64,000 bases of DNA, taken from contig CAVYXQ010000003.1 in the NCBI GenBank assembly GCA_963772555.1, forward strand, positions 248,001 through 312,000, given 5' to 3'. Both the position numbers and the translations under genes were made by a program. Below, in pieces: positions 46,053 through 54,843 of this stretch. Numbering within the stretch: position 1 is the first letter of the stretch; every line of letters begins with the position of its first letter. This DNA is from Roseiarcus sp963772555 (GTDB taxonomy: Bacteria; Pseudomonadota; Alphaproteobacteria; Rhizobiales; Beijerinckiaceae). A model generated the notes under the pieces. The model searched no databases and was not told where the DNA came from. It saw only the letters and a program-made list of their open reading frames with translations.

Positions 46053-47384
46053 ATGCGCCTCTGGATCAAGGACCCGCTGGCGATCCTCGCCCCGGAGGCG
46101 GAGCGCGGCGTCGTCGTCGAGGGAAGCGAGATCGTCGAATGCATCGGGCACGGCCGGTCGCCGGCGCTCGCCTGCGAATTGACTTTCGACGCCTCTCGCC
46201 ATGTCGTGCTGCCGGGGCTCGTCAACGCCCACCACCACTTCTATCAGACGCTGACGCGCGCCCACCCGGCCGGCGAGGGCAAGGAGCTCATTCCCTGGCT
46301 CGTCGCCATGGAGGGCGTCTGGGGCCGGATGACGCCGGAGGCGCTCCGCGTCGCCGTGAGGATGGCGCTGGTCGAACTGCTTCTGTCCGGCTGCACCACG
46401 ACGGCGGACCATCACAATCTGTTTCCGCCCGGCCTCGGGCGGGCGGTCGACATCGAAGTCGAGGAAGCGCGCAAGCTCGGCCTTCGCCTGACCGCGACGC
46501 GCGGATCGATGGGCGTGTCGCAAAAGGACGGCGGCTTGCAGCCGGACGACATCGTGCAGGATGCCGACACGATCCTCGAGGACAGCGAGCGCGTCCTCAA
46601 ACTCTATCACGACCCGAAGCCCGGGGCGATGATCCGGATTGCGCTGGCGCCCTGTTCGCCGCTTGCCGTGCCCAGGCGCGTCCTGACCGGATCGGCCGAA
46701 CTCGCGGACCGCTACGACTGCCGGCTGCACTGCCACCTCTGCCAGTCGCCGGAGGAGGACGAGTACAGCGTCGCGGCCTTCGGCATGCGTTCGGTCGATC
46801 TTCTGGAAGAGGCCGGCTGGCTCACCTCCCGCACCTGGGTGGCGCATGGCATTCACTTCAACGAGGACGAGATCCAGCGGCTCGGCCAGGCCGGCGTCGG
46901 GGTCTCGCATCTGCCCGCCGCCGACATGGCCTTCGGCGTCGGCATCTGTCCGACCCGGGATCTCGAGGCGGCCGGCGTTCCGATCGGCATCGGCGTCGAC
47001 GGCTCGGCGTCAAACAATTCCTCGAACCTGATGGAGGCGGTTCGCCATGCGCTGATGCTGCGTCGCCTCCGCTACGGCCACAGCGCGGCGACGCCGCGCG
47101 ACGCGCTCCGCTGGGCGACGGAGGGCGGCGCCCGCTGCCTTGGCCGCGACGATATCGGCCGCATCGGGCCCGGGACGCAGGCCGACCTCGCCCTCTATAC
47201 ATTGGACGAGCCGCGCTTCGCCGGCGCGCAGGATCCGGTCGCGGCGCTCGTTCTCTGCGGCGCGCATCGGGCCGACCGGGTGATGGTCGCCGGCCGCTGG
47301 CGGGTCATCAACGGCGCGCCTGAAGGCGTCGATCTCGAAGCGCTGATCGGCCGCTGCCGGACGGCCGCGCGCGCCTTCGCTTAA
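46053..47384 (+). CDS. 8-oxoguanine deaminase
   Basis: A 443-residue amidohydrolase of the AtzA/TrzN-like group. The metal ligands are in PGLVNAHHHFYQTLTRA, with LHCHLCQSPEEDE, VAHGIHF and GIGVDGSASNNSSN following. This signature set matches characterised 8-oxoguanine deaminases, which convert 8-oxoguanine to urate; guanine or isocytosine deamination are close alternatives. It faces the substrate-binding protein across a 293-base divergent promoter region, so uptake and deamination of an oxidised purine may be co-regulated. Confidence 0.87.
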   Translation: MRLWIKDPLAILAPEAERGVVVEGSEIVECIGHGRSPALACELTFDASRHVVLPGLVNAHHHFYQTLTRAHPAGEGKELIPWLVAMEGVWGRMTPEALRVAVRMALVELLLSGCTTTADHHNLFPPGLGRAVDIEVEEARKLGLRLTATRGSMGVSQKDGGLQPDDIVQDADTILEDSERVLKLYHDPKPGAMIRIALAPCSPLAVPRRVLTGSAELADRYDCRLHCHLCQSPEEDEYSVAAFGMRSVDLLEEAGWLTSRTWVAHGIHFNEDEIQRLGQAGVGVSHLPAADMAFGVGICPTRDLEAAGVPIGIGVDGSASNNSSNLMEAVRHALMLRRLRYGHSAATPRDALRWATEGGARCLGRDDIGRIGPGTQADLALYTLDEPRFAGAQDPVAALVLCGAHRADRVMVAGRWRVINGAPEGVDLEALIGRCRTAARAFA

Positions 47385-47703
47385 AACGGTCCAGGGCGCC
47401 GGGCTTTGATTTTCTTGGAATCTGCAGGATGCTCTTCGCTTACCCCCCGAAATCTTGTTTGGATTCTCTTGGATTCTCTTGGAATCCTTCGTTCGAAATG
47501 AGGGATTTCAATGGGTTGCGGGCGGCGAGCGACATAGAATATTTGCCGGCCCCTCTGCCGCTCGCACAACCGAGTTCGGTCGGATTGTCGGCGGCGACCA
47601 GCGCAACGGTGACGACGGCGGAAGGGTCTTGAACTCATGTCGGAACAGTAGACGACATTCTGATTTTGTGCAAGAGGTTGTCGTAGTGGTTGTGGAAACC
47701 TGA
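47385..47703. other. intergenic region with short tandem repeats
   Basis: About 320 bases after the deaminase gene. Near 47459-47489 the decamer GGATTCTCTT is repeated in tandem two to three times, and a related TTTTCTTGGAATC lies near 47408-47420. No gene, hairpin terminator or RNA was recognised. It borders an integrase remnant, so it may be insertion debris. Confidence 0.5.
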
Positions 47704-47920
47704 ACGGATGGTCGCGCCGCCGAGTTCATGCCGGCGCAGCTCGTCGCGCCAGGCGATCAGGTGCGCGCGCGTCACCGTCCGCCTCTGGACGACGAATGCC
47801 GGCGAAGCGCATAAAATCCTTCACCGCATTTTCGTAGGCGCGGCGGGTATGGGCGTTGTTGAGGTTAGCGAACCACTCGACCTCGGGCGGCACGAAAGCT
47901 CTTCGATCTTGGCGTGATGG
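47704..47920 (-). pseudogene. tyrosine recombinase/integrase remnant (N-terminal part)
   Basis: Reading the minus strand, bases 47920-47704 translate across frames to pieces of a XerC/D-like integrase core-binding domain: HHAKIEEL, then FVPPEVEWFANLNNAHTRRA and YENAVKDFMRFAGIRRPE, then after a frame change RTVTRAHLIAWRDELRRHE and LGGATIR. At least one frameshift and loss of the whole catalytic half make it dead. The catalytic Arg-His-Arg-Tyr domain is not found nearby. Confidence 0.72.
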
Positions 47921-47953
47921 GTAGCGCTCACTTTGCCCTTGTGAGCGAATTCC

Positions 47954-48889
47954 TCACTGTTCGCCCCAGGCTGCCTGGCCTCCCATCGTAACCGCGGCCA
48001 TGCGCGCATGATCGCGGGGCGGGCTGCCCATCACGCGCTTGAAGGCCGTGCTGAACGCGCTTTCGGACTCATACCCGAGCGAGCGGGCGACCGCCCCGAT
48101 AGGTTCGCCGCGCAACAGGCTTCTTCCGGCGAGCAGCATCCGCCAGCGCGTGAGATATTCGATCGGTCCATCGCCGACCAATTGCCCAAATCGCGCTGCG
48201 AAACCGGATCGCGACATGCCGACTTCGAGGGCCAGCGCCGCCACCGTCCAGCGCCGGGCCGGCTCGCGATGGATCGCCGCGATCGCCGCCCCGACATGCT
48301 TGTCGGAGAGCGCAAACAGCCAGCCGACGCCCTTGCCTTCGTCGAGGTGAAGGCGGAGCGCCTGGACGAAGATCATGGTGACCAGCTGCTGGACGATCAG
48401 GAAGCCTCCCGGCTTGGGGTCGACCCGCTCTTGCCGCATCCGGTCGATGGCCCAGCGTAAAGTCCCGCGATCAGTCTCGCTCTGTAGATGGACGAACGGC
48501 GGCAGCATGCCGAGCAGCATGTCCGCCCGCGCCCCGGCGAGCTGGAAATGGCCGCCGAGCACCATGACCCCGCCGCCGTCGTTCAGCCTGACCAGTGCGC
48601 CTTCGCGGGCGCCGAGAAAATGGCGCTTCCAATCCTCGGGCGGCAGGGCCGGATCGCTTGCGACCCGAAACGGCGAGCCGCGCGGCAGCAGGAGGCAGTC
48701 GCCCTGCTTGAAAAGCACCGGCTCGCCAGCGCCCTCCACCGCGAGCCAACACACGCCCGAGGTCACGGCGTAGCATTTGACCCCATGAAATGGATCGAAA
48801 CGGATCGACCAGTCGCCGCCCGCCTCGAAACCTCCGACGAGGTAGTTTCGCAGCTCCAGGAAAGAGATGACTTCGGACAGCGGATCCAT
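47954..48889 (-). CDS. AraC-family transcriptional regulator
   Basis: A 311-residue activator: N-terminal cupin-like AraC-binding domain (cupin_6 type, RFDPFHGVKCYAVTSGVCW, GDCLLLPRGSPFRV) and C-terminal double HTH (RRWTVAALALEVGMSRSGFAARFGQ ... PIGAVARSLGYESESAFSTAFKR, split here only for quoting). It is divergent from a DUF1330 gene and an oxidoreductase gene with a 120-base gap, so it most likely controls them and itself. The ligand is unknown. Confidence 0.92.
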   Translation of the reverse strand: MDPLSEVISFLELRNYLVGGFEAGGDWSIRFDPFHGVKCYAVTSGVCWLAVEGAGEPVLFKQGDCLLLPRGSPFRVASDPALPPEDWKRHFLGAREGALVRLNDGGGVMVLGGHFQLAGARADMLLGMLPPFVHLQSETDRGTLRWAIDRMRQERVDPKPGGFLIVQQLVTMIFVQALRLHLDEGKGVGWLFALSDKHVGAAIAAIHREPARRWTVAALALEVGMSRSGFAARFGQLVGDGPIEYLTRWRMLLAGRSLLRGEPIGAVARSLGYESESAFSTAFKRVMGSPPRDHARMAAVTMGGQAAWGEQ

Positions 48890-48895
48890 CTCTGG

Positions 48896-48937
48896 ACGAT
48901 CTAAAAGAAACTAGAGACGCTAGCGCATAGATCGTCT
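48896..48937. promoter_or_regulatory. candidate AraC-regulator operator (inverted repeat)
   Basis: In the gap between the divergent regulator and DUF1330 gene, GACGATCT (48896-48903) is mirrored by AGATCGTC (48930-48937), a perfect 8-base inverted repeat with 26 bases between. TCTGGACG also recurs as a direct repeat (48892, 48937). Spacing and location suit an AraC-type binding site, but this is pattern-based only. Confidence 0.35.
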
Positions 48938-49009
48938 GGACGCAATGCCCTATCTCTCCCCTCGCGGCCAAACGGCCTCACTCGGTCGAGATGACCTGGG
49001 AGAAGCACA

Positions 49010-49318
49010 ATGCAAGAAACTGCGGTGTTCGTTATCGTCGAAGTTGTTTCCGTCCAGGATCCAGAGGGCCTACGGACCTACGCCCAGCGCGCGAGCAAGC
49101 TGATTGGCCCTTTAGGGGGAGTCGTCGTCGGACAAGGCGCAATTCCAGTCGACGGAGAGCCCGGTTTTGCTCCGCTTGTGATCCAACGTTGGACCTCTGA
49201 AGGCGCTTTCCGGGGCTGGCTGAACAGTGAAGCCTACCAGCCCCTTAAAGAAATTCGGCTGGCAAGCGCCACAATGCGGGTGGCGATCGTTCCGATCAGC
49301 GCCGGCCCGGCCGCCTGA
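49010..49318 (+). CDS. DUF1330-family protein
   Basis: A 102-residue ferredoxin-like alpha/beta-barrel protein: FVIVEVVSVQDPEGLRTYAQ, GGVVVGQG, LVIQRWTSEGAFRGWLNSEA and YQPLKEIRL. DUF1330 proteins are dimeric and related to the antibiotic monooxygenase-like fold, with no firm function. It is the first gene of the divergent AraC-regulated pair; an oxidoreductase follows after 42 bases. It may bind the same small molecule the oxidoreductase reduces. Confidence 0.88.
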   Translation: MQETAVFVIVEVVSVQDPEGLRTYAQRASKLIGPLGGVVVGQGAIPVDGEPGFAPLVIQRWTSEGAFRGWLNSEAYQPLKEIRLASATMRVAIVPISAGPAA

Positions 49319-49360
49319 CACGGGACCACAAAAGCGGAGAACAAGTCGAGGTCATTGCTT

Positions 49361-50302
49361 ATGAAACGCGTTCAATATCTTCGATACGGCGGCCCGGGGG
49401 AACTGCGGCTCGACGAGGTCAAACGGCCGGAGCCCGAACGTGGCCAAATTCGCGTTCAGGTCAGGGCTGCGGCAGCAAACCCTATGGACTGGAAAATTCG
49501 CCGGGGCGAGATGAAGGCGCTTTCCGGGTTCCGCTTTCCACGCGGCCTGGGCCATGATTTCGCCGGCGTCGTCGAAGCCGTCGGGCCGGGCGTGGAGGAG
49601 TTCAAGCTGGGCGATGACGTCTTCGGCGTCACCTCGATCCGTCAGGCGGGCGCGTTCGCCAAATCCGTCCTCGCCGACAAGAAAGGCGTTTGGCTCAAGC
49701 CGCCATCCGTCTCGTTCGAGCAGGCGGCGGCCCTGGCCGTGGTGGGCGGGACGGCGTGGAACGCGCTGGTGGCGAAGGCGAAGCTGAAAGCTGGCCAGTC
49801 GGTTTTTATCACTGGGTGCCTGGGCGGGGTTGGACGTTCCGCGGTGCAGATTGCGAGCATGTGCGGCGCAAGCATCGTCGGCAGTTGCAGCGCGTCCCGA
49901 CGCGAGGAAGCGCTGGCGCTGGGCGTGAGCGAAGTCGTCGACTATCGCGCCTTCGACATCGCTTCCTTTCGACATCGCTTCGATGTGGTCTTAGACACCG
50001 TAGGCGCGCTGTCGCTGAGCCAATGTGTCGCGATGCTGAAGCGCAGCGGCATGTCGCTGCACATCGTCCCCACCCCCGCCAAGTTGATCGGCTGTCTGCT
50101 CCCCTCGCGACATCACCTCGTGTTCGGCAATCCGACACCACGATCCCTGGCGGGCATCGCCGAAGCGGCCGAGCAAGGCAGGCTCCTCCCAGCGATCGGC
50201 CGCATCGCGCCCCTGTCCGAGGCGATCTCGGCCGTCGTCGAACTCGAAAGAACAGGATCCCCCAAGGGAAAGCTGGTGATCGTTCCCGCTCAATTTGGCT
50301 GA
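49361..50302 (+). CDS. zinc-independent NAD(P)-dependent oxidoreductase (quinone-oxidoreductase type MDR)
   Basis: A 313-residue medium-chain dehydrogenase/reductase. The catalytic-domain start MKRVQYLRYGGPGELRLDEV and GLGHDFAGVVEAVG, the Rossmann VFITGCLGGVGRSAVQIA and the C-terminal GSPKGKLVIVP fit NAD(P)H:quinone oxidoreductase-like MDRs; no zinc-ligand Cys pattern is seen. ATG 49361 has GAGG about nine bases upstream. It is the second gene of the probable AraC-controlled unit and likely handles a reactive carbonyl or quinone. Confidence 0.9.
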   Translation: MKRVQYLRYGGPGELRLDEVKRPEPERGQIRVQVRAAAANPMDWKIRRGEMKALSGFRFPRGLGHDFAGVVEAVGPGVEEFKLGDDVFGVTSIRQAGAFAKSVLADKKGVWLKPPSVSFEQAAALAVVGGTAWNALVAKAKLKAGQSVFITGCLGGVGRSAVQIASMCGASIVGSCSASRREEALALGVSEVVDYRAFDIASFRHRFDVVLDTVGALSLSQCVAMLKRSGMSLHIVPTPAKLIGCLLPSRHHLVFGNPTPRSLAGIAEAAEQGRLLPAIGRIAPLSEAISAVVELERTGSPKGKLVIVPAQFG

Positions 50303-50585
50303 GCCCAGCAAATGCCCGGGCTCGTAGCGCGGGTCGGCCGGTCAAATTCCCTTGAATTTCAGACGAGCAAATCGACCGCAGTCGGCGTACGGTTTTCTGC
50401 TAGACTTAGCCGACTCTGCCTTCCTGCCCAGTTGGCGTGAAGGCTTGGAGATGACCGCTCATCCAGAGCAACGGCAGCATGGCCTGTGGCTGGCGAAACG
50501 ACCCCCCGCGAATATGAGGCGAGAGGTCTCGGTCTTCTCTCCCGCTTGTCCGGGACGGCGCGCGACGGAACCGTCGGGCCGGCGC

Positions 50586-51350
50586 CTACATCCCCTCGCC
50601 GCCATCAACCGTCAGCACCTGGCCCATGATGTGGCGCGCCCGGTCGCCCGCGAGGAAGAGCACGGCGTCGGCGATGTCGTCGACATCGGCGATTCGGCGG
50701 GCGGGGATGCTCCGGATCATCGCCGCTTCGTCGAGCCGACCTGCGCGGAAATCCTCGATCACGCCCTCGGTTGCGACATGGCCCGGCGCGACTGCGTTGA
50801 CCCTGAGCCCGCGCGGCCCCCATTCCAGCGCCATGGCGCGCGTCAGCATATCGAGCGCCGCCTTGGATGCGGAATAAAGGCCGCATCCGGGCGCAGGCCT
50901 AGCGCCGGCGATGCTGCTGACGTTGACGATCGCGCCCCGCCGCCCGTGGGCGAAGGCGGCCCGGGCGAAGGCCCGCGCGCAATGCAGCGGCCCGGCGACG
51001 TTCGTCGCCAGGACGCGCTCCGCCTCGGCAGCGTCCGCGTCGATCAGCGGCACGAGGGCGAAGCGCGCCGCGTTGTTGACGAGGATGTCGGGCGCGCCGA
51101 ACCGCTCGGCCGCCGCGGCGACGATCCGCTCGCAATCGGCCGGCTCGGCGACGTCCGCCGCAACCGCCAGGACCTCCGCCCCGGAAACCTCGGCAATCGC
51201 CGCCGCCGCATGTTCGAGCAGGTCCCTTCGCCGTCCCGCGACCGCGACCCTCGCGCCCTCGCGGGCGAAGGCGCGCGCGACGGCGAAGCCGATGCCTGCG
51301 CCGCCGCCGGTGACGATCGCGACCTTGCCGGCGAAGCCGTCGCTGCTCAT
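50586..51350 (-). CDS. short-chain dehydrogenase/reductase
   Basis: A 254-residue classical SDR. The cofactor motif TGGGAGIG, NNAARFALVP, INVSSIAG-type active serine region and the catalytic Tyr-Lys in YSASKAAL are present, then VAPGHVATEG. It oxidises or reduces an alcohol/carbonyl with NAD(P). It is a single gene with a repeat element just beyond its start; substrate unknown. Confidence 0.92.
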   Translation of the reverse strand: MSSDGFAGKVAIVTGGGAGIGFAVARAFAREGARVAVAGRRRDLLEHAAAAIAEVSGAEVLAVAADVAEPADCERIVAAAAERFGAPDILVNNAARFALVPLIDADAAEAERVLATNVAGPLHCARAFARAAFAHGRRGAIVNVSSIAGARPAPGCGLYSASKAALDMLTRAMALEWGPRGLRVNAVAPGHVATEGVIEDFRAGRLDEAAMIRSIPARRIADVDDIADAVLFLAGDRARHIMGQVLTVDGGEGM

Positions 51351-51368
51351 CGGGTCCCCTCACCCCGG

Positions 51369-51425
51369 CCCTCTCCCGCAAGCGGGAGAGGGGGCGCGTA
51401 CCCTTCTACCGCCTGCGGGAGAAGG
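51369..51425. repeat. intergenic palindromic repeat
   Basis: A perfect hairpin CCCTCTCCCGC-AA-GCGGGAGAGGG (51369-51392) followed by an imperfect one (51402-51425, CCTTCT.CCGC/GCGG.AGAAGG) lies between the SDR start and phhB end. The CCCTCTCCCGC-type palindrome is a widely dispersed intergenic repeat in high-GC proteobacteria. A terminator role for phhB cannot be excluded. Confidence 0.6.
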
Positions 51426-51474
51426 TGGCGCGAAGCGCCGGATGAGGGGTTGAGCTCGGCTGCTGATCCAATCC

Positions 51475-51786
51475 TCACGGCATCGCCTGGAAACGCCTCG
51501 CGAGCGCGCTGATGCGTTTGGCGGTCTCGATGTCGAGATCGGTGATCTTCATTCCGGCGTCGTGGGTGCAGAACGAGAAGGAGACCACGTTGTAGGAATT
51601 GTGGAACTCCGGATGATGGTTCATCACCTCGGCTTCGATGGCGATCTCGACGATGAATGCGATCGCGTCGCGAAAGGTCTTCAAGGCGTAGGTCGCCTCG
51701 ATGTTCGGGGCCTTCAGGGACCAGCCCGGCAGTTCGCCGAGGGCCGAGTGGATCTCCGCGTCGCTCAAAATCCTATAATGCGCCAT
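51475..51786 (-). CDS. phhB: 4a-hydroxytetrahydrobiopterin dehydratase (pterin-4a-carbinolamine dehydratase)
   Basis: A 103-residue PCD/DCoH protein that regenerates quinonoid dihydropterin after aromatic amino acid hydroxylation. LGELPGWSLKAPNIEATY, the pterin-binding HHPEFHNSYNVVSFSFCTHDAGMKI region and TDLDIETAKRI are characteristic. No phenylalanine hydroxylase gene is adjacent; in such cases the enzyme may serve molybdopterin or folate metabolism instead. It precedes a DUF4239 gene on the same strand by 15 bases. Confidence 0.95.
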   Translation of the reverse strand: MAHYRILSDAEIHSALGELPGWSLKAPNIEATYALKTFRDAIAFIVEIAIEAEVMNHHPEFHNSYNVVSFSFCTHDAGMKITDLDIETAKRISALARRFQAMP

Positions 51787-51801
51787 GTCGAAACTCCTCC
51801 T

Positions 51802-52671
51802 TCACTGCGAAGCGCCGGCCGCGCCCGCCGCGGGCTGGTCGAGGGCGAGTATCGCCGCTTCGAGCGGAGCGGGCGAGACGCGGATCGAGCCGGTGTAGGG
51901 CTTGCTGAACTCCAGGATCAGAAAGATCGCAAGCCCGATCGAGGCGCTGCCCAAAATGAGCATCGCAACCGACATCGGGCTCAATTTCGACAGAAGCGCC
52001 ATGCTGGCGAACATGACCGAGGACCAGAAGGTCACGGCGTAGACCAGCGGCCAGGGGACCGGGGTCGTCGCCTGAAGCGACATGAGGAGCCGCTGCTCGC
52101 CGATGAAGGCGTAATTCGCGCGCGCGGAGGAGAGCAGGTTCGTCTGCGCGGGCGTCTTGGGCTCGAGGCCGCCGAGGAACGTGTTCATATCGCTCATCGC
52201 CTTGTAGGAGGCCTCGTAGGCCGCGGCGCGCGAGTTGTCGTCGCCCCAGAACTGCTCGTGCGCCCAGACGAGATCAGTCCTTAGGATGCTGCGGCCTTCG
52301 TCCGCCTGAGGCCCGTAGTGGCGCATTTCGAGATCGAACTCGAGCGCGCGCGCCGCCATCGTCTGCAGCTCCGTCTGCTGGGTGCTGTAGACGCCGTAGG
52401 CCGTCCAGATGAGGAGGCCGTTGACCAGCACGAGCAGAAGCGTCAGTTGCCCGACGACGCCCCCGATCATGTCGCGCGCCTTGTCCATCGTGTAGCGCTC
52501 GGGGAGGACGTGCTGGAGCGCGAGCCCGACAAGGCCACCCGCGGCGATCACGCCGACGACCACGAGCGCGATGGCGAGCAACTCATCCAATGTCGGCCTC
52601 CCAATGAGCCGGAAACCGAAAAGGCGTGCCACGTTATCGACCGCTCGTCCAGCGCCGGACGGGAAGATCAC
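51802..52671 (-). CDS. DUF4239 membrane protein
   Basis: A 289-residue membrane protein. GTG 52671 gives the longest product; a homologous remnant at 54988-55144 shows the conserved start region VDNVARLFGFRLIG versus VENMSRLHLFRLAG, supporting translation from about residue 11 or earlier. Two helices occur near the N terminus (ALVVVGVIAAGGLVGLALQ; LLLVLVNGLLIW) and two near the C terminus (VYAVTFWSSVMFASMALLS; AMLILGSASIGLAIFLI). The family resembles bestrophin-like channels, but function is unknown. Confidence 0.85.
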   Translation of the reverse strand: MIFPSGAGRAVDNVARLFGFRLIGRPTLDELLAIALVVVGVIAAGGLVGLALQHVLPERYTMDKARDMIGGVVGQLTLLLVLVNGLLIWTAYGVYSTQQTELQTMAARALEFDLEMRHYGPQADEGRSILRTDLVWAHEQFWGDDNSRAAAYEASYKAMSDMNTFLGGLEPKTPAQTNLLSSARANYAFIGEQRLLMSLQATTPVPWPLVYAVTFWSSVMFASMALLSKLSPMSVAMLILGSASIGLAIFLILEFSKPYTGSIRVSPAPLEAAILALDQPAAGAAGASQ

Positions 52672-53005
52672 TTCCCGCTTACGGCCCGTCTACCGTCCAG
52701 GGTCAAACCCAATCAGATTGACCGGTTTCGGACGTGAAGCGGCATTCCGGATCACGGTGGTGGACGCCGCAGCCGGACAATTCGCGCCGTTTGCTCCCGC
52801 CTTGGATGGTTGAACTCCCAGTAGTGCTGGAGTAGCGATCGGGCTGACGCATAAACCTCCTTCCTCAGCACAAAAGTCAGGCTCCGGTTTGGGGGATGGT
52901 CATCGACCGTCTGAGGGTGGAAAGCTCAAGGAGACGAGAAATCTTGATCGGCGCCCTCTATCTCAAGCAGCAACCGGGTGCATTTCTGGCATTTTCAGTT
53001 GAACC
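52672..53005. other. intergenic region, nothing identified
   Basis: About 330 bases between the divergent DUF4239 and MAPEG genes. It should hold promoters for both. I see no RNA gene, clear hairpin or conserved motif. Confidence 0.5.
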
Positions 53006-53473
53006 ATGAATCTGCTCACGTTCGAGAACCCGGTTTTCTCCTGCTACGCGCTCGCGGCCGCTCTGCTGATAGTGAAGATGATGTCGCAGGGGTGGATCAC
53101 GGTGTTCCGCATGCTCAAGGTTAACGGCGGCTTCCGCTACCCGGAGGACGCGAGAAAATCGTTGGCGAACCCAGATCCTAGCCCTGGGCAACTGCTGCCA
53201 AACGAGTACGTCGAGCGCTCGCGACGCATGCATGCGAACGACGTCGAGAACATCCCGCTGTTTCTGGTCGCCGGTCTACTCTATGTGTGCACCTCGCCGA
53301 GCCTATGGCTGGCGGCCGGTCTGTTCGCCACATACGTAGTCTCGCGCCTCGGCCACTTCCTCGTCTTGCTAACGCAACGGTCGCATGAGGTGCGTGCGTT
53401 TTTTTGGGCGATCGGGTCTTTCGTCGTTTACCTTATGGCGGGCGCCGTGATCTGGCATGCGGTGGCACGCTGA
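53006..53473 (+). CDS. MAPEG-family membrane protein
   Basis: A 155-residue membrane protein of the MAPEG superfamily (microsomal glutathione transferase 1-like). The glutathione/ligand motif ERSRRMHANDVENIPLFLV is highly conserved, and about four hydrophobic helices span the protein. Members conjugate glutathione to lipophilic electrophiles or act as leukotriene/prostaglandin-type enzymes; in bacteria, detoxification is likely. It stands alone, ending 38 bases before the stop of the convergent cyclase gene. Confidence 0.93.
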   Translation: MNLLTFENPVFSCYALAAALLIVKMMSQGWITVFRMLKVNGGFRYPEDARKSLANPDPSPGQLLPNEYVERSRRMHANDVENIPLFLVAGLLYVCTSPSLWLAAGLFATYVVSRLGHFLVLLTQRSHEVRAFFWAIGSFVVYLMAGAVIWHAVAR

Positions 53474-53511
53474 AGCCGTTCGCGGACCCCGGCCATCAAG
53501 GATCGCTGCAC

Positions 53512-54711
53512 TTAGCCGTTTGCTAGAACGGCTTCGCCCTCGAGGCCGAACACCGTCCTTCGACCGTCGATACCGCGGAGATCGAAATTGCCCACGGGCG
53601 CGAATTTGCCCGGGCAATGTTCCGCGAACTCATCGGACGCCAGAATCGTCCGTTCCAGTTGTCTGCAAAGTTTCTCTATGCGAGCCGCGAGGTTCACGGC
53701 TGGCCCGATGCAGGTAAAATCCAGCCAATTCCCTCCGCCTATATTTCCGTACATGACTTGGCCCAGATGGAGCGCTAGCCCGAAGCGGACATCTTCGGCG
53801 CCGTCCTCGCTGGACGATCCGAATCGGGTCGCGACTGTCGCACTGGCTTCGATGGCCGCGGCGAGTGCGGCTTCGCAGACATGGGAAGTTTGCGCCCGAT
53901 CTCCGACGATGGGAAAAATGGCCAGCAGTCCGTCGCCCATGAACTTTAGAACCTCCCCGCCGCGCTTGAGGATCGCCGGTGTCTGGCAGTCGAAAAAGCG
54001 GTTGATCAGGTCGACCAGCCTCTGCGGTGACAATCGCTCGGATAAAGCAGTGAAACCCCGCATGTCCGAAAGCCAGATGCACGCATTTATCGCTTCGGTG
54101 TGACCACGCCGGATCTGTCCGCTAAGGATGCGTGAACCTCCCTGGTTGCCGACGTAAATGTCCAGAAAATCGCTCGCCAATCGCCGCAGCGTCGAGATCT
54201 CGATCATTCGCGCCAGCGGATTCAGGATGGCGTCCAATCCGGCGATCTCAGCGTCGGTGAATCCGCCGGGTTGACGGGTCGCCCAACTGGCGGCGTGAAT
54301 GGAGCCGTCGGCGAATACAAGCGGCGTAACCAGATAGTCGGTTGCGCCTTCCGCCCGGAGTTCGTTCACGACCGTGAGATCGGTCCGGGCTCCCTCTTCG
54401 CCAAGCCGCAACCGGATCGTCGCGCCGGTATCGACTACGCGCCTTACCGGACTGCGACGAAAGTCTGGCGTCTCGAAAGCCTCGAAGGAGCCAACGCTCA
54501 CATCCACTGGGCGCCCCGGCTCCCATAGGTACCGTCGACCCATGATTTGAGGATGAAGGGCCAGCACAAATACGCCGACTCGCGATAACGATATCTCACA
54601 ACGGACGAGTCGGTCGCACAATTGACCCACCATGTCCTCTGCATCAGGAGCGGAGCGAGCGCCTGCGGCGAGCCAATCGCCTATCGCCTTGGTGTCGCAG
54701 TTCATCATCAA
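53512..54711 (-). CDS. adenylate/guanylate cyclase domain protein
   Basis: A 399-residue class III nucleotide cyclase. Residues about 1-200 form a GAF-like or degenerate sensor region. The catalytic domain (about 215-390) has CIWLSDMRGFTALSE with the first metal Asp, the second in LKFMGDGLLAIFP, and the base/transition-state region LDFTCIGPAVNLAARIEKL. It should make cAMP or cGMP. A second cyclase lies at 25100-28474. Confidence 0.92.
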   Translation of the reverse strand: MMMNCDTKAIGDWLAAGARSAPDAEDMVGQLCDRLVRCEISLSRVGVFVLALHPQIMGRRYLWEPGRPVDVSVGSFEAFETPDFRRSPVRRVVDTGATIRLRLGEEGARTDLTVVNELRAEGATDYLVTPLVFADGSIHAASWATRQPGGFTDAEIAGLDAILNPLARMIEISTLRRLASDFLDIYVGNQGGSRILSGQIRRGHTEAINACIWLSDMRGFTALSERLSPQRLVDLINRFFDCQTPAILKRGGEVLKFMGDGLLAIFPIVGDRAQTSHVCEAALAAAIEASATVATRFGSSSEDGAEDVRFGLALHLGQVMYGNIGGGNWLDFTCIGPAVNLAARIEKLCRQLERTILASDEFAEHCPGKFAPVGNFDLRGIDGRRTVFGLEGEAVLANG

Positions 54712-54843
54712 AAGATCACTTTTGACCCGACATTCGCAGAGGAGCGGAGATCACGTTAGCGTAGCAAGCGCGTCGACGGCGAGCGACTGCTATTTGCGCG
54801 AAGCGGTCGCCAGCTTGAGCGGACAGTTAGGGTTTTGACCCTC

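Noticed and set aside
47459..47489. Possible CRISPR-like repeat
   Set aside because: Only two to three 10-base units without spacers; no cas genes in the window.
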